Assembly (NCBI GenBank): GCA_002205965.3
Contig: NADL03000464.1
Coordinates: 2,232,001 to 2,296,000, forward strand
Direction of reading: 5' to 3'
Length of the DNA: 64,000 nucleotides
DNA from: Kappaphycus alvarezii
Taxonomy: Eukaryota; Rhodophyta; Florideophyceae; Gigartinales; Solieriaceae
Part shown: positions 24,139-36,479 of the stretch, piece by piece
Position numbering within the stretch: position 1 is the first letter of the stretch
Layout: each line of letters begins with the position of its first letter
The notes under the pieces: model-generated
Seen by the model: only the letters and a program-made list of their open reading frames with translations
Told to the model about the DNA's origin: nothing
Database searches by the model: none
Position numbers and translations under genes: made by a program

Positions 24139-24517
24139 TGTTTAGCCACGATTTTGAGCTTGTAGAGTTCGCGTTCCTTCAAAAATTGGCAACTTGAACG
24201 GCGTCGACAGTGTGTAGAATCGGTGCAGATATTGGCGCGAAGAGCTGGATTGTGCCAGCGTTGGCGTCAGTATGCGGCAAAATATTGCCAGTGCCAGATA
24301 TATTGGCAGCTAAGCAAGATCGGGAATGGCGGTGGAGTGGAGAGCGAAGCGGCGACTTTGTTCGCTGTGTTCGGCGTGTGTCCATCCGCGGCAAAAAACA
24401 CTTGAGAAATTTCTGTGGCCAGCAACAGCTAGATAGGCTTTTCGGTGCTTCTTTGTTGCTCTTCTGTCCGAAAGCGGAGCGGTAGGTCGGCAGAGTCGTG
24501 GACGACAGCGCTCCGCT
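24139..24517 (+). repeat. 379-bp palindrome-rich direct repeat, copy 2
   Basis: Second copy, same orientation as 19826-20204. The outer flanks (TTCAT before copy 1, TTTGT after copy 2) do not match, so the pair does not behave like the LTRs of one undisturbed insertion. Frames inside it are duplicated with the repeat and are not treated as genes. Confidence 0.9.
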
Positions 24518-25194
24518 TTTGTCTGCGTCAATTTTTGTCTGTCCTTCGGTCGTTGGGTTGCCTGTCGTCGGGTTGGGTTTTTATTTTCGAACGAAATAGG
24601 GATCCAGATCACATCATCTCGATGGATCTGTATCAAGTAGAACGCCGGTAAATCTAAAACAATGTAAGTGTTGAATGTCTAGTACGAAATTACATAGTCC
24701 AGATTCGTTTTTGTTCGAGAACGTGCGCCTGCTTGCATACGTACTAGCAGAAACACAGAATATCAGATAGCATTGATCACACAGAGCAAGTAGTCAGCAG
24801 CCTCCATGCGTCCTCTGAAGGGTAATCGTGTAATATTCGGCACAAAAAATCTGCTCTACTAAGCCAAGACCGCCTCTGATCTGATGCTCAATTCTAACTA
24901 AGATGTACTTGTTACACTTTTCTATCTGCCGTAACGGAACTAAAAAGATTAAGGAGATGGTTTCAGGTTGATATCTCACGGATAGGTGCAGTTCCGAGCC
25001 CTAACTTTTCTCAGAAGCTATTTTATGACTTTGAAGAGTATCTGTATGTCTCTATTCCCACCGGGCCACTAAAAACGTTCACAGTTAACTTTATAGCCCC
25101 ATTCGCGTCTCAGAGACGAGCAATGTAGTTATTGTTCGTCAAAAAACTCGCCTTTTACCTAGATCGGTTGACTACGCTTAATAATTCTGCTATC

Positions 25195-26250
25195 CGAAGG
25201 AAAAGACCTCCCCAGGGTTTTCTGGAGCTAGTACCTCTTTGTAATCTTTTTTGATCTCATCGTCGAATGTAGTCTCCAGATCTGTCCAAGATAGTTCTGA
25301 TAAGACCTCTCGAACTCTTTCATCTTGATAAATGCCATCAAGCCGCCCTTGGTGCGGAAATTTACCTCTATTAAACTTCCAACTGACAGCTACAGGGAAC
25401 GTTTGAGATTTGGAGAGGTAATCCGCAGTCCTATTTTTATTCCCTGGCTTCTGGCGGATCTTGAGCTTGTACTCCGCCCTCGTGTCTAACCAAACACTCA
25501 GACGTCCATTGATGCACTTCTTCCAGAAGGTTGATTATAATGCCTCGTGGTATAAGAAGAGGGCAATGGGTACTCTCATTAAGGGGGAAAATTGGGATGC
25601 CTTACTGATTAGGGATCCAGGATGACTATTTTACGAAGACTAGGGGGACAGGTCTGTGTATTGCCAGTGAGGAGGCCTAAAATTTTGAGGTGCAAAAGTA
25701 ACTATCAGGGCCTCACACCCAATCTTACTGTGACATTCTTCTGATACATGCAAAGTACGGCTCACGAGTCATTTTGGGGGCTCAAGAACTTTTTCATCGT
25801 CTTGGGTCTAATCCGCTCTCATTGCGACCCTCGATGCATTAGTGCACACGGCGATGGGCTTTTTCATCCCTGAAGTCTCCAGAACCGGGTGTTTGTAATG
25901 GATTGTTGCATTTGTTCAAACGCTTGGTCAGCTTCTGGTTTCTACTCTAAATCCGATTTGAGACTCTTCAGTCATTGAAGAGATGTGGCGATTTGCGCGA
26001 AACCACGTACGAGTCGACAATAGTAGCAATTCATGCGCAGGAATGACCACAGCTCTCTCTCGTGGCTGGGGTGCTTCTGTTAACAATAAACACCACTCTT
26101 CTTGAGGCAGAGCGTACTTTTTTATATCTTAAGATATTGGGCCGCTTAGGAATACACAAATTTCGTTCTTTGTTGACATAAATTGCTGTTTTCGCGCCAA
26201 ACAATGCAGAAAAGTGTGCTCACACCTTGTGATTTTTGTTGATGGTCCCC
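25195..26250 (-). pseudogene. Gypsy-like RT/RNase H remnant
   Basis: On the minus strand near 26.0 kb one frame reads SFLRMNCYYCRLVRGFAQIA and then AFEQMQQSI, the connection region after gypsy reverse transcriptase. Further left, an open minus-strand frame without ATG (about 25530-25200) contains VWLDTRAEYKLKIRQKPGN and TADYLSK, the end of RNase H with its tether. Stops and frame changes separate the two. From 24518 to 25150 I see no gene. Confidence 0.75.
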
Positions 26251-26350
26251 CTAAATCAAGGGTAGGACATAGATTTTCAAGGCCCTCATGCCTTTTTAGG
26301 AACTCCGTTCATCTTCGCAACATCATCATGGATGAATCATCTTCTGAACA

Positions 26351-27600
26351 TTGAGACCCTTGAAACTTCGACACCACCCCATCGAGCATAGAATTGCTCC
26401 ATCACAACAAATATATTCCAATCCTTCTACAAATAAGCCGCCTAGAGTTCCTTCCCAGCCCGATGGCAGATATGCGTCTGCACCTTTACCTTGGCCCAAG
26501 AATTCATTGGTTCCACCTTTTCAGCCGTCCCTGTCCCTTGTGCCCTGACAAACCACGCGTAACCATCGTATGTCAAGTGTTTGACGTAATAATCGAAAAA
26601 ATGCTTCAACTAAAGATGATGGCCGCTGCTCTGGCTTTTCGCAGCAGAAAGTTGAATTCTTCCTTGAGCTTTCAGATGAGCACTATCCAGTGGGGAGATA
26701 TGAGTAGAATTATGTGCTTCAAGAGCATGATATGCGCTTTTCTGGATAAAAAATAACTTTTAATAGCCTCAAATGAAATTTCACATCAATTCATGTCCGT
26801 AAGATACCGACTGGGGACCCTACATTTCCTCCAAATGTATAAAGTGCAAACAAGAAAAGGCACAAGATGATGGAAAGGACCGATATGGGGAAGGCAGAAG
26901 GAGGTTCTGATGATAATATATGCGACTTAGAATCAGAAAAAGACTTGAATGCTACAATTACAAGCAATAATGAACGCGACAACGAAAGAATGGAATATGA
27001 TGATGTCATGGCCCGCGAAACAACTCCATTAAGCACCGGAGCATCCCCATTTTTTTAAGTTCGCAGAAAGATTTAGTAGGTACCACTGGGAGCTGCTAGT
27101 GAAATAGTAGAACTCTATAAGCTTCATAAGATTCAGGATCAGGCGAGGAGAGAGATAAAAGCAGCAAAGAGATGTGGAGAGGCTGGAACTTAGATTATGG
27201 AGATAAATGTAGAGAGCGGAACGTTCTCGGTAGGACGTGGACCAAGAAAAGGAACGTAGCCAGCGTGAATCTTAGAGAGTGTAGGAACGTTAGGAACATA
27301 GGGTTGAGGCGCGTGGCATAACCGTTTTATGGAAATTTTTGTCATGGGTATGACAAAATTAACAGAATAGCTAGCTGTACAAGATGAATTTTGGTTCCCG
27401 TCCACCATAAGGCATTGAACAAGACGAGATCTAGTTTATACGCACAAATCTTGCACGCAGGCTGAAAAACCATACTGTAAACAAAAGAACAAGTTTCCGC
27501 TTACTTCATCCGTCGTACGCTTTGAGATCTTTTAGAAGTGGAAACTCCCTTTTAGTGCACGCATACCTCATTATAATGCTTGCCCCGCCTATGCTGCTTA
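26351..27600. other. No recognisable gene
   Basis: Only short frames with no motif I recognise (the longest is about 120 codons, at 26394-26756 on the plus strand). Given the surroundings this is probably decayed transposon sequence. Confidence 0.4.
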
Positions 27601-27660
27601 CCGTCGATGAATGAAAACGGCTACTGTTGAAGCCGGGGTCAAATTGTATTGTTCGGACTT

Positions 27661-27850
27661 GTTAAAAAAATGAAGGCCATCTTACAAAATGCTGAGTCTA
27701 CAACTCATTTGCCTCCATACTGTTCAGATATTAATTCTAGCTATTGATAGACGTTACCGAAATCGGAAATTAAAGAGTAATTTTTAGAACTAGAAGCATT
27801 AGTCGCGCAAGCAATTATAATAACATTTCGTGCGAACAAGAAGACTTTCC
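27661..27850 (+). pseudogene. Possible Tc1/IS630-like transposase fragment
   Basis: A forward frame reads LQNAESTTHLPPYCSDINS, which resembles the LPPYSPDLNP signature around the second catalytic Asp of Tc1/mariner and IS630-type transposases. Two stops follow directly. The match is short and no terminal repeats were found, so this is a weak call. Confidence 0.3.
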
Positions 27851-28905
27851 CCACGTAATTATCATGTTGACAGCCCTTGTAAAACATGTGTTTGACAGCA
27901 TTATCTGCATACTGCTCCAGATAAAGCTTTTAACCATCCGCTTTAGAGTACATGTCCCCTAATTATGGTTATTAGACAGCCAAAGCTACCTGAAAAGCAT
28001 TTGGATTACTTTGTGTTGGTATGTTTAAAAAAATTTTTTTCATCATTCTTAATACTTTAACAAAAATTCGTATTCCAAGTCGTAAAAACAAAGAACAAAC
28101 CAATTCCGTGATTCCGAATTGAATAAATAAGGTCATTGTCGATCCGCGTGTTTTACCCCATGCAAGGAAAGGGCCCAGACATTGAAGAGCACTAAGAGAG
28201 CGTGGGCGTCTTGCTGGTCATCTCAGGCGACGAATCAATCAAATTTCAGAGTATGAGGAGTATAGCGTATATAGTTGAGTAAATCGATTGAGCATTTACG
28301 GTAGGAATCGTTGTCGAGTCATTTCAGTTTAGTAAAATCTTGGTCGTTTGCAGGAAATGAAAAGCCATAAGTAGAGAATCGTGCAATGAATGTAATGCAG
28401 ATCGTGCATTTCGGCGGCCCTGGAGGCTTCTATCTAGAAATGATAGGCTATATCTGAAGGATACAGTAGTGATATGAATTCGCCGTCTTTCTCTCTTAAC
28501 AAGATGTAAAGTACGAGAATGGGAGTGGAAGTGGCCATTGTTCACGGCAAATTGGCGTTAGAAAACGGGCCTGAAGGAGCATGGATGGTGCAAACTGTTT
28601 AGAAATAAGCAACGAACACAAAAAAGTATGTTATTCTAGTCCGAGAGCGATTCGAAAATACAAACGAAAAACTTTAGTTTACGTTGAGGAAAGAAAGGTT
28701 GATTTGATGGAAGGTTTGAGATTGCCAAGAGATATGAGGCCTGCTGCCTCTTGTCGGATTTACGTAGTGGTGGTCAAGCTACTGCTTATCTAGAAATTTT
28801 TTTCGGTATACCAGCACTCTGTTCTATCCTCTGCTGAACCATAGTCAACCGACACTTCATTCAAGTACATCATCTTCCACTCGTACAGGAATGTATATAC
28901 CTGGA

Positions 28906-29023
28906 CATGCTGCACAGCATGTAAATCTGCACACGTGTCTAAATGTACAACTGTATAGCTGCACTCGTGTACTTAGGACCAGTTTGACTAAACTATACAC
29001 GTGTTATGACGCTGTACACGTGT
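28906..29023. promoter_or_regulatory. Cluster of ACACGTGT boxes beside a perfect hairpin
   Basis: Perfect ACACGTGT palindromes (G-box/E-box core CACGTG) at 28931-28938, 28997-29004 and 29016-29023, with an imperfect one (ACTCGTGT) near 28963. Just left is CATGCTG-CA-CAGCATG (28906-28921), a perfect 7-bp inverted repeat. This density suggests a bHLH/bZIP-type binding region, but no gene is evident next to it. Confidence 0.4.
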
Positions 29024-29206
29024 AACCTGAGAAAAAACCATCACTAGAGCTAGAACTGTTCAATACCAATTTCCTGCGGTTTATTGCCAATGCCAACTGT
29101 ATCTAACAGTCCGAAGATCTCAATCTACTGGGAACGTCGCAATGAAGGCCCCAAGAGACTATTTCCAACAGTTTAAGTATTAGTACATGTCCATACTGGC
29201 AATAAT

Positions 29207-29650
29207 TTAGGCCATACACAAATTGCTAATCCGGAGCGGCCCACTACCGAGCATGTAATTCTCCCCCTGCTCAAAATAGCTCTTTCCATCTTTGATCCTA
29301 CATTCTGGAGGCCCCCTAGCACTATTTACAAGTGCTTTACGTGATCCTCCGACTCTTAGAAGTGATGAATATGTTATCAGTATGCACGGTAACGAAGGGA
29401 AGGCATCAAAATGAAATGTGGCTGATCCTCTGATAACAAAGTGGCCCATTCTTCACACCTGATGGTAGTATGCAGAAGCAAAAAGAACTTATCTTACATC
29501 GAAATTTTGTCATCTTCTGTACCTTTTCTATCCAGAAGAATGTTTCAGTGGTCAGTGAAGATGTCCAAGCTTGTGAAAAACTTATCTGTCTGCTCTCCTT
29601 TTTTTGGATGTCCAAAATGGAGGCAGACCCTTTGATACCGGTCATTCTTG
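29207..29650 (-). pseudogene. Gypsy-like reverse transcriptase fragment
   Basis: Minus-strand frames read FFTSLDIFTDH (palm motif A with the catalytic Asp), then after a frame change LPSGVKNGPLCYQRI (the PFGLKNAPATFQR block), then CRIKDGKSYFEQGENYMLG (thumb region). The order and spacing fit gypsy reverse transcriptase, with stops and at least two frame changes. It is separate from the 25-26 kb remnant because both contain overlapping parts of the domain. Confidence 0.7.
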
Positions 29651-29659
29651 CATAAAATC

Positions 29660-30880
29660 GCGAATGTATTGCCGGTACGCATTTTATCGCTGACAGAAGC
29701 GATGAAACTTCTAAACAAGTCGTGAAAGAACTCTATTTGGTACGAAAAAATCTGCAGGGGCATATCAATTGCAGCGAAGAGTGATTTTGACGAAGAACTT
29801 ATAGTAATAACATCACGCGGAAAGTACGAAATGACGAAGAAGTTTGAAGAAACATTGGATGACCTTGTTATCACCAGTACGCCCCTAAAATCTCCCTAAA
29901 CCGTAGCGATGTGGTTGTCTGCTACAGTTGTGCGGCTTTGGGCGCGGGATATCTTCAACCCAAGATCCTTTAGCAATCATCTGCTACAAACTGATAATGG
30001 CGTCCGCATTTGAAAATGAGTGTAACTCCTGGCCGTAAACCTCAGTTTCAACTAGTTTTAACTTCCTCAGGTCTATTCTAGCTCGTCAATCTGGATTGTA
30101 TTGTTTATTCTGTGGTTTATCAACTGGTTCATAATCACAGACACTCGAGCAAAACCTTCCAAAACACGGTGTATGGTACGTCCAGTATCCTTCAAATACC
30201 CAAGCAACGCTTTGCAGAATTTTATGCTAGCTTTTCCCTATGTCAAGCTATAAAGAGCATCGTGGTTCTAGACGCACCATTCAAACTTTTTTCCAGCTTT
30301 GCTATTCTTATAGCTGGATTTCTTCTTCTTTGTAAATTGAACTGAACCTGTGGTGGAACTTGGGAGAGATGATCTTCTGCATGTCATTTCCCAGGTTTCA
30401 AATGGCGGGAATGCCACTGAATCCAGGGACATCGACAGCCCGTTTTTACGTAACGTCTTCTCCTACTTATTCCTACGGATGGAGAGAACATGTCCTCCAT
30501 GTATGTTTGAGTCGGCATGGATGACTGAAAAATTCTACTTCCCTTCTTCTGCATCTTTTTTTCTTTGCCGTTCTCTACTTCATCCAGAGTTTATCATACG
30601 TATGCACTACCTTGCAATAGAAGTCGAATTTCAATCCTTCAAGTTGCTTCTTCAAACAGTTCTCACGTGCATGACCTACATTGCAATAATATGTGCACAC
30701 ATTAGAATATCTCCACGGCCTTTATAGCCAAAAACCTGGCGTGAATGACCAGAGCATCTATGGCTTGTAGAGCCACCACCCTTTTTGGACATCAGATTGA
30801 GGTCTGAAAGTTAGAGGTAAGTTGCATTCGAGATCTTTTGTACAAATTGTGTCTAGGAGGGTAACAATTACCCATTAACA
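29660..30880. other. No recognisable gene
   Basis: Short frames only. A forward frame of 125 codons at 30350-30727 is Cys- and Phe-rich with no motif that I know. Probably decayed repeat sequence. Confidence 0.35.
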
Positions 30881-33800
30881 TTGAATTATAAGACATAAAA
30901 TGAGAGCTTGTCCCCACAACTATTTTTTCGGACCTTTTTATATTCATGAAAGAAAATTTTCGAAATTTCTAGTCCATTTAACCCTTTTTTAGGGCTCCAC
31001 ATCTCATCTCTAAAACTGAGCTTGCGTAGCTGTTTAATTGGAAATCTATTACTAATTTATAGATCCTAAACATCTAAATTGAAGATATTCATCGAAATGC
31101 AAAATATGGAACTACTATTCTATCGTTTTTCTATCTTCGGTAGTAATAATACTGTATTAATAAAGAAGTTAAAGTAGTATAGTGATTAAAATAGATTAAG
31201 TTGTTAATGCGCAAATATTTGAATGATATATATCTTACAAAAACCTGTCAATAGAGATAAATTGTCCAAGTATATTTCAACTCACAAGTGGCCAAACCAA
31301 AAAATAAATTCCAAGTGTAATAAAACTAAATGTTTAGAAAATATTTTGATATTCTTCATTTTAACAAAAGAGAAGCATTTGAGGGAAAATATCAACTGAA
31401 ATCGAAATAAAAAGAAAAAGTACATATAATGTTGACTTTAATGAACTTACACAATTCAAAACTTTTGTGACGATGGAGGCAGAACTTTTTGCATCTCTCA
31501 CATAAATCAGAATTTGATTTCTAAAATGCAACCTGAGGTATGTCATTTACTCAAGTGATACCCATCAGCGAGGACTTATCCCGCATAACGTATTAGCCTC
31601 GTGGATATAACCGACCACATCTTCCATGCATTAAAAAAAACCCGAAAATTCCCCCCCGAGGTATTGCATGCTCAAAAGTTTTCATTTTTTTGCAATGGAT
31701 AGTAAATAAATAAATGAATTCTTTGGTACTCCCCAAAATTAGTCCTCCAAGTGGAAACCGATGTGGTTTTAGAAGCTCCAGAATGTTTTCTTCAATTATG
31801 AAAATAAAAATTACACATGATAAGGTCAGAAAATGTGTTATATATATATTTAAATAGACGTAGTTAAATGAAAAACGCTTCACTTCTGATTACTTATTTC
31901 ACAAAAATTATCTAGTAAAGAAGAAATTAAGCGATAAAAACTTGTTTTTCTAATGCTCAAAGTTATTTCCTGGAAATTTTAAGGATATGAAGAATTAAAG
32001 TACATCTTTCGGGATAAAAATACTGAACAACGCATGGATTAAATCTAAATTCATATATAATCATCTCAAATATTTTTGTGAATAGAGTTCTTTATTGAAA
32101 AATAGTTATAAACACAAAAATCATTCGGAAACCCATTTTACGAGCAGAAGATTCAAAAAAAGTATAAAATTTGAAACAATTATTCCAAACGAGGAAACTT
32201 GACTTCATCAAAGTCAGTAAATATATCTGCAATTGCATAATAAATGAAGAGAACAGTGACCAAATACAAACGTCCTTTGAAGGCCTCTGCAGAGATACTA
32301 CCTAAAATTAGAAATGATACTATTTTCAGTTGACTATTTTTATCAGTAATTAGTCTAATGATTTCAGTTGGGACTAAATTGAGCGAAAGAATACAGCTCT
32401 TAAATCATAAAGAAAGAATTATTTGTTTTCTATGTTGCAGTGCAATTTCAGAACTGATATTGCACTATATTTAACCGTAAATTTCAGCTTGCACAGCTGA
32501 CCTACTTTATTCATTTACTTCTTCTGGGGTTTGAATATACATTTTTCTGAAAAATTCTTTCCCCATATGTAAGTGAACGTGATATCAATAGTTTAAACAA
32601 AAGCATAACATGTCAGTCGCACAACAATTGTTAAAATTGAAACCGACAATCAATTGAATAGCAAATACAAGACGTGCACTATTGGTCCTTGAATTACTTT
32701 TTGAATATTGTTTTTCTATTAAAAATTTAGAAATAAGTCCTGAAGTTTTCTCCTGAAAATGTAATTTCTCCATCAGTATCTCAACCAATGTATTAGACAG
32801 AACCATTTCATAGCTCAAAGCGAGTTTAACTACTCATTTTACAGCGAGTTAAACTGAAGAAAATAGACATCCACTACTTTTTTGATTTGATCTTCAGTGT
32901 GTCTGTTTGAAATAAGAGGTATTAATTCTAAAAAAAATTATAAAAATAGGGCCCTTAATAGATCTTTTAGAGAGAAAACTAGGTTTTCGGTTCAATTTGT
33001 TTTTCTTTTTGATTATTTTCAAGGATCGATCCTCTATCCGAGGGAATTACCTTTGACGGCTCTATTAAATTAATTCTTACTTTTGGCTTGGGCGACCTTT
33101 AGCGGTTTTTGCCTCATTAAAGAACGGCTGAAAAGATAATATTATGTGATACACTGATAAAGTGGCAACAACAAAAAAAATTATGCGCCATACAAAGTGG
33201 AGACTCTAGTTATATTGGGCACTTTTTAGTTCTGAAATGTTTTATCGTACCAAAGGGCGGAACGTTTAAGTTTATTGCTGAGAATAGAATAAGTTTGGAA
33301 CTAGCAGGAAAGAAAGTTTTTCAGTTCGTCATATGCTACCCATTCTAATAAAACCTGAACTAGATACATATGAATCTCTACCGCCCGTTCCACCCGGTTG
33401 ATATCCAGAACTGCTTCTCACTTTGTAGTTCAGGGAATCCAAGAAATGTTTTGTTCTCATGACTGATTAACCAATCGCAGCATTAAATTGCTCTATCTTA
33501 CTTTATTAAGACCGTAATTTAATCCTATTTGAAAGCATTGCAGTGGTAAATGTAACTTTCACGTTCAGTTATAATTCAAATTTAGTCAGTAACTCTTTGA
33601 TGTTCTAACACTTAACTTTTATTTACATAAGAAGCAATATTACAATTATAAATAAACCAGGAGCTGATTTTAAAATGATGGGCGTGTCCCTTACTGGTAA
33701 AGAAATGAAAACCCCTGCAAACGTTTAGGTATCAATTAAAACTCCAAGAATAAACTTCGTGTATGAACCTATTTTCTCTGAATTCGTGGTTTTTTACGTG

Positions 33801-35900
33801 AAAATTAAAAAGAACTTCCGTACAGAAATGTTTTCTCATATTTGCAAGAAACATATTCCCCTTGACTTATCATTCTACCAGCAGGTATCCAATAAATAGC
33901 TCTCTTATATTATCTTAGTTTTCTAAAAGCTGGAAATATATTTCTATTCTTTGGTAAATCATTAGAAATTCCATTCTTGGAGAAATGTGGGGAGTAAAAG
34001 CTGAAAATGAGGTGAAAATGAATTCAATATAGTTCTCTGCAAAAGGATTTTGATCATACTTCATATTAGAAAATTAAATACTCCAGCCAATTGTTCCAAC
34101 GAAAAGAACACTTCGAAAATAAATTTCTCCTGATACTTCAAAAAAATTAAAATGTACTTATTATATCGTCAAATTGACAGAAATTACTTTTACAAACGAA
34201 TGTGCTTCGGATTTATCGCACTCATCTACCAGCAAAATAAATGGAATTAATTAATTATCATTTATGGCTTTAAAGATCCATAGGAGCTCAATGGGTAGTA
34301 GTTATGTCTTTCATTTGGTCAATAAGTACAAGTTCTATTGTAAATAATTCGTCCGAATGTCTTGATTTTAAATTGAAAAATACTTGAACTGGATAACAAT
34401 ATACCTTTAAAACCTAAATAATTACTTAATTTTACTTTAATACAGATATAATGCTTCATACCGGAACTATTAACCAACTTTTTTATTATTTCGGTACTCC
34501 CAAAGAAATTAAACGTTTATGCTAATACAGTACTCTTTTCTAAATTAGAGTTCTATATTTTTCCTTCAATAACAAAGAAAATCCTGTATGTGCAGGATTT
34601 CATTCATTTCATAAATAATGCATCATTATATAAATTTTCGAGGAACCTACTGAACTTCCAATTTTTTTCATATTATAAATTTCATAAAATATGGTGAAAT
34701 TTTAACAAAATTTGAAATGAATTCAAAGAATTATTTGCAAGTACATTATTTGTCTCCAAATTGTATTTAATTGAGAAATAAAACTGATAAGATGACATTA
34801 TTTACTTTCTCTGCTACAATAGATGATAAGAGTTTTTTTCTTTGATAGGCTGCATTAAGTAAAAAAATTTAAACCCAGAAACTTAAAAAGCATTTAAAAT
34901 TATAATACTGGAACAATACAGAAAAATGGAGTTCATTTTGGCTAGATTTAACGGAATATTAATTTCAAGAAGAGGATAGTAATAGAAAATATTAGCTGGA
35001 AAGTGCAGAATAAGTCGCAAATATAAGGTTTATTTGCGGCTAATAAAAACATTACTCAACTGTAGAACTAAACTATTTCCTCTGATTTTACGAAGGAAAT
35101 GGTTTCCATAATTCTTTAGGAAGAAATACACATCTATTTCTCTGAAAAGATAAAATACCACGCCTCGACGAGGTAAATAGTGACAGATAGGCGGTATTAT
35201 GTGGCATACTTGACGTCTTTCGCAAATGGATATGGAAATAGCTGGGTTTTTCGTCACCAGCCAACTAAATTCGAGCAATTGGAGAACCTGATCGTCGTCC
35301 TAATCATTAATATCGGTAACCTCAACATTGTTTCAGCTTCACCTTTTCGTGTCTGAGTCTCCATAGAACGGTAGAAATAATAGCATGCATCAATTTATCG
35401 AAATATACCTATGTCGATGATGTGTTGCTAGATAAATAAGCACTTCAATTATAATTTGCATGTTCAAGACTCTCCATTGCCTGAGAAAGGATGTAAATCT
35501 CAGTTTCACGATGAAATACTCCCCCCATTTCTCATTGAAGCTAGCGAATTTGCTTCCGTGATATGAGCCTTGAAAAAGATCACATGCGATTTAAGAAGTG
35601 AACTGATATGACTTTTCTGAAAAACACGATTTTTATGGATAAACAGGACAAAAATTATTTCTCCACGGATGAAATACGATGAGAGTATGTGCGTTACTAT
35701 GTATTTGTCCATCAAGTCCAGCATGTCCCACAATCGACCTGGGCTACATGTACATTTTTTGACATTAACGATAGTTGTAATCTGAATAATTTTGTCGACA
35801 CCCAGGATAAGAGCCTTATCATTACATTACATTTTCTCGATAACCTACTGTCACGTGATTATTGAGATCACTACATATTCCACAAGGCCGATCAGTTGCT
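30880..35900. other. AT-rich gene-free segment
   Basis: Visibly richer in A and T than the flanks, with many A and T runs and no frame longer than about 100 codons on either strand. Frames inside it lack any motif I recognise, and it does not read like an organelle insertion, which would be gene-dense. The change in composition begins near 30.9 kb and ends gradually near 35.3-35.9 kb. Confidence 0.6.
31582..31661 (-). repeat. Inverted copy of the 6.12-kb dispersed repeat
   Basis: Reverse complement of 6120-6197, with the identical run around CCTCGTGGATATAACCGA except for a few differences. It lies inside the AT-rich segment. Similarity stops abruptly at CGCATAACG, suggesting a defined element end. 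Confidence 0.6.
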
Positions 35901-36145
35901 AACCGATAAGCTAAAATCATCATCATCTAGGGCAAATTTTGAGGGCGATCTCTGCGCAAGCGCCAGGTACCAAGAAGCTAACATGGGCCAATTCTAACCA
36001 ATCGTCCTTAACTGCAGTCGTTTTGTAACTATTCCGTTAGTCAGCCGAGTATTTTCTTTTATTTTAACTTTTTACTTATTACCTCGGCTTAGACCTACTC
36101 CGGATGTCTCAGGGAGGCGATTTGTCCCCTCTCATTGAGCTTTTT

Positions 36146-36166
36146 TGGTAGCCGACCTCCGCTTTT
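36146..36166 (+). other. Primer-binding-site-like sequence
   Basis: TGGTAGCCGACC follows a T run and precedes the decayed gypsy-like element. TGG plus a tRNA-acceptor-like sequence is what follows a 5' LTR. No paired LTRs could be found, so this is only suggestive. Confidence 0.3.
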
Positions 36167-36278
36167 CTCAAGCATCACGCCTTTCAAGCCAACTCTACTA
36201 CCAACCCCCAATCCTCATTGTTCATTGTTCATACAACTGCTATAGTTCCTCCGAAACTTCAAGGATGCCTAAAATACC

Positions 36279-36479
36279 TTGAGCATTCATGAAGAAGCGT
36301 CAGTCCGAGTCTTGAGTACTTTATTTGAAGATGATGCGAGACATTCATTCATGACTAAGTCGGGCGTCATGGTGAGAAAACTGTATACGACATTGAGTAG
36401 AACTGGTTCCCTTACAATGCATTCTCGTCCAAGGGTATTTCACGCCTTTCTCAGGAAATATTATGGTGAGGAAGTCTAA
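36279..36479 (+). pseudogene. Possible gag fragment of the 36-41 kb element
   Basis: A 66-codon frame (SVRVLSTLFEDDARHSF and following) soon after the primer-site-like sequence, in the position expected for gag. No zinc knuckle or diagnostic motif is present. The region from 36.5 to 38.5 kb has only broken frames. One, at 37324-37554, has VIDTCSIGNFI, which may be a decayed aspartic protease site. Confidence 0.3.

Noticed and set aside
19897-24485. Identical 91-codon frames at 19897 and 24210
   Set aside because: Both lie inside the 379-bp repeats; the identity comes from the DNA repeat and there is no recognisable domain.
25195-29650. One gypsy-like element spanning 25.2-29.7 kb
   Set aside because: The 29.2-29.65 kb fragment and the 25.2-26.25 kb fragment both contain the region around the RT thumb, so they cannot be consecutive parts of one copy.
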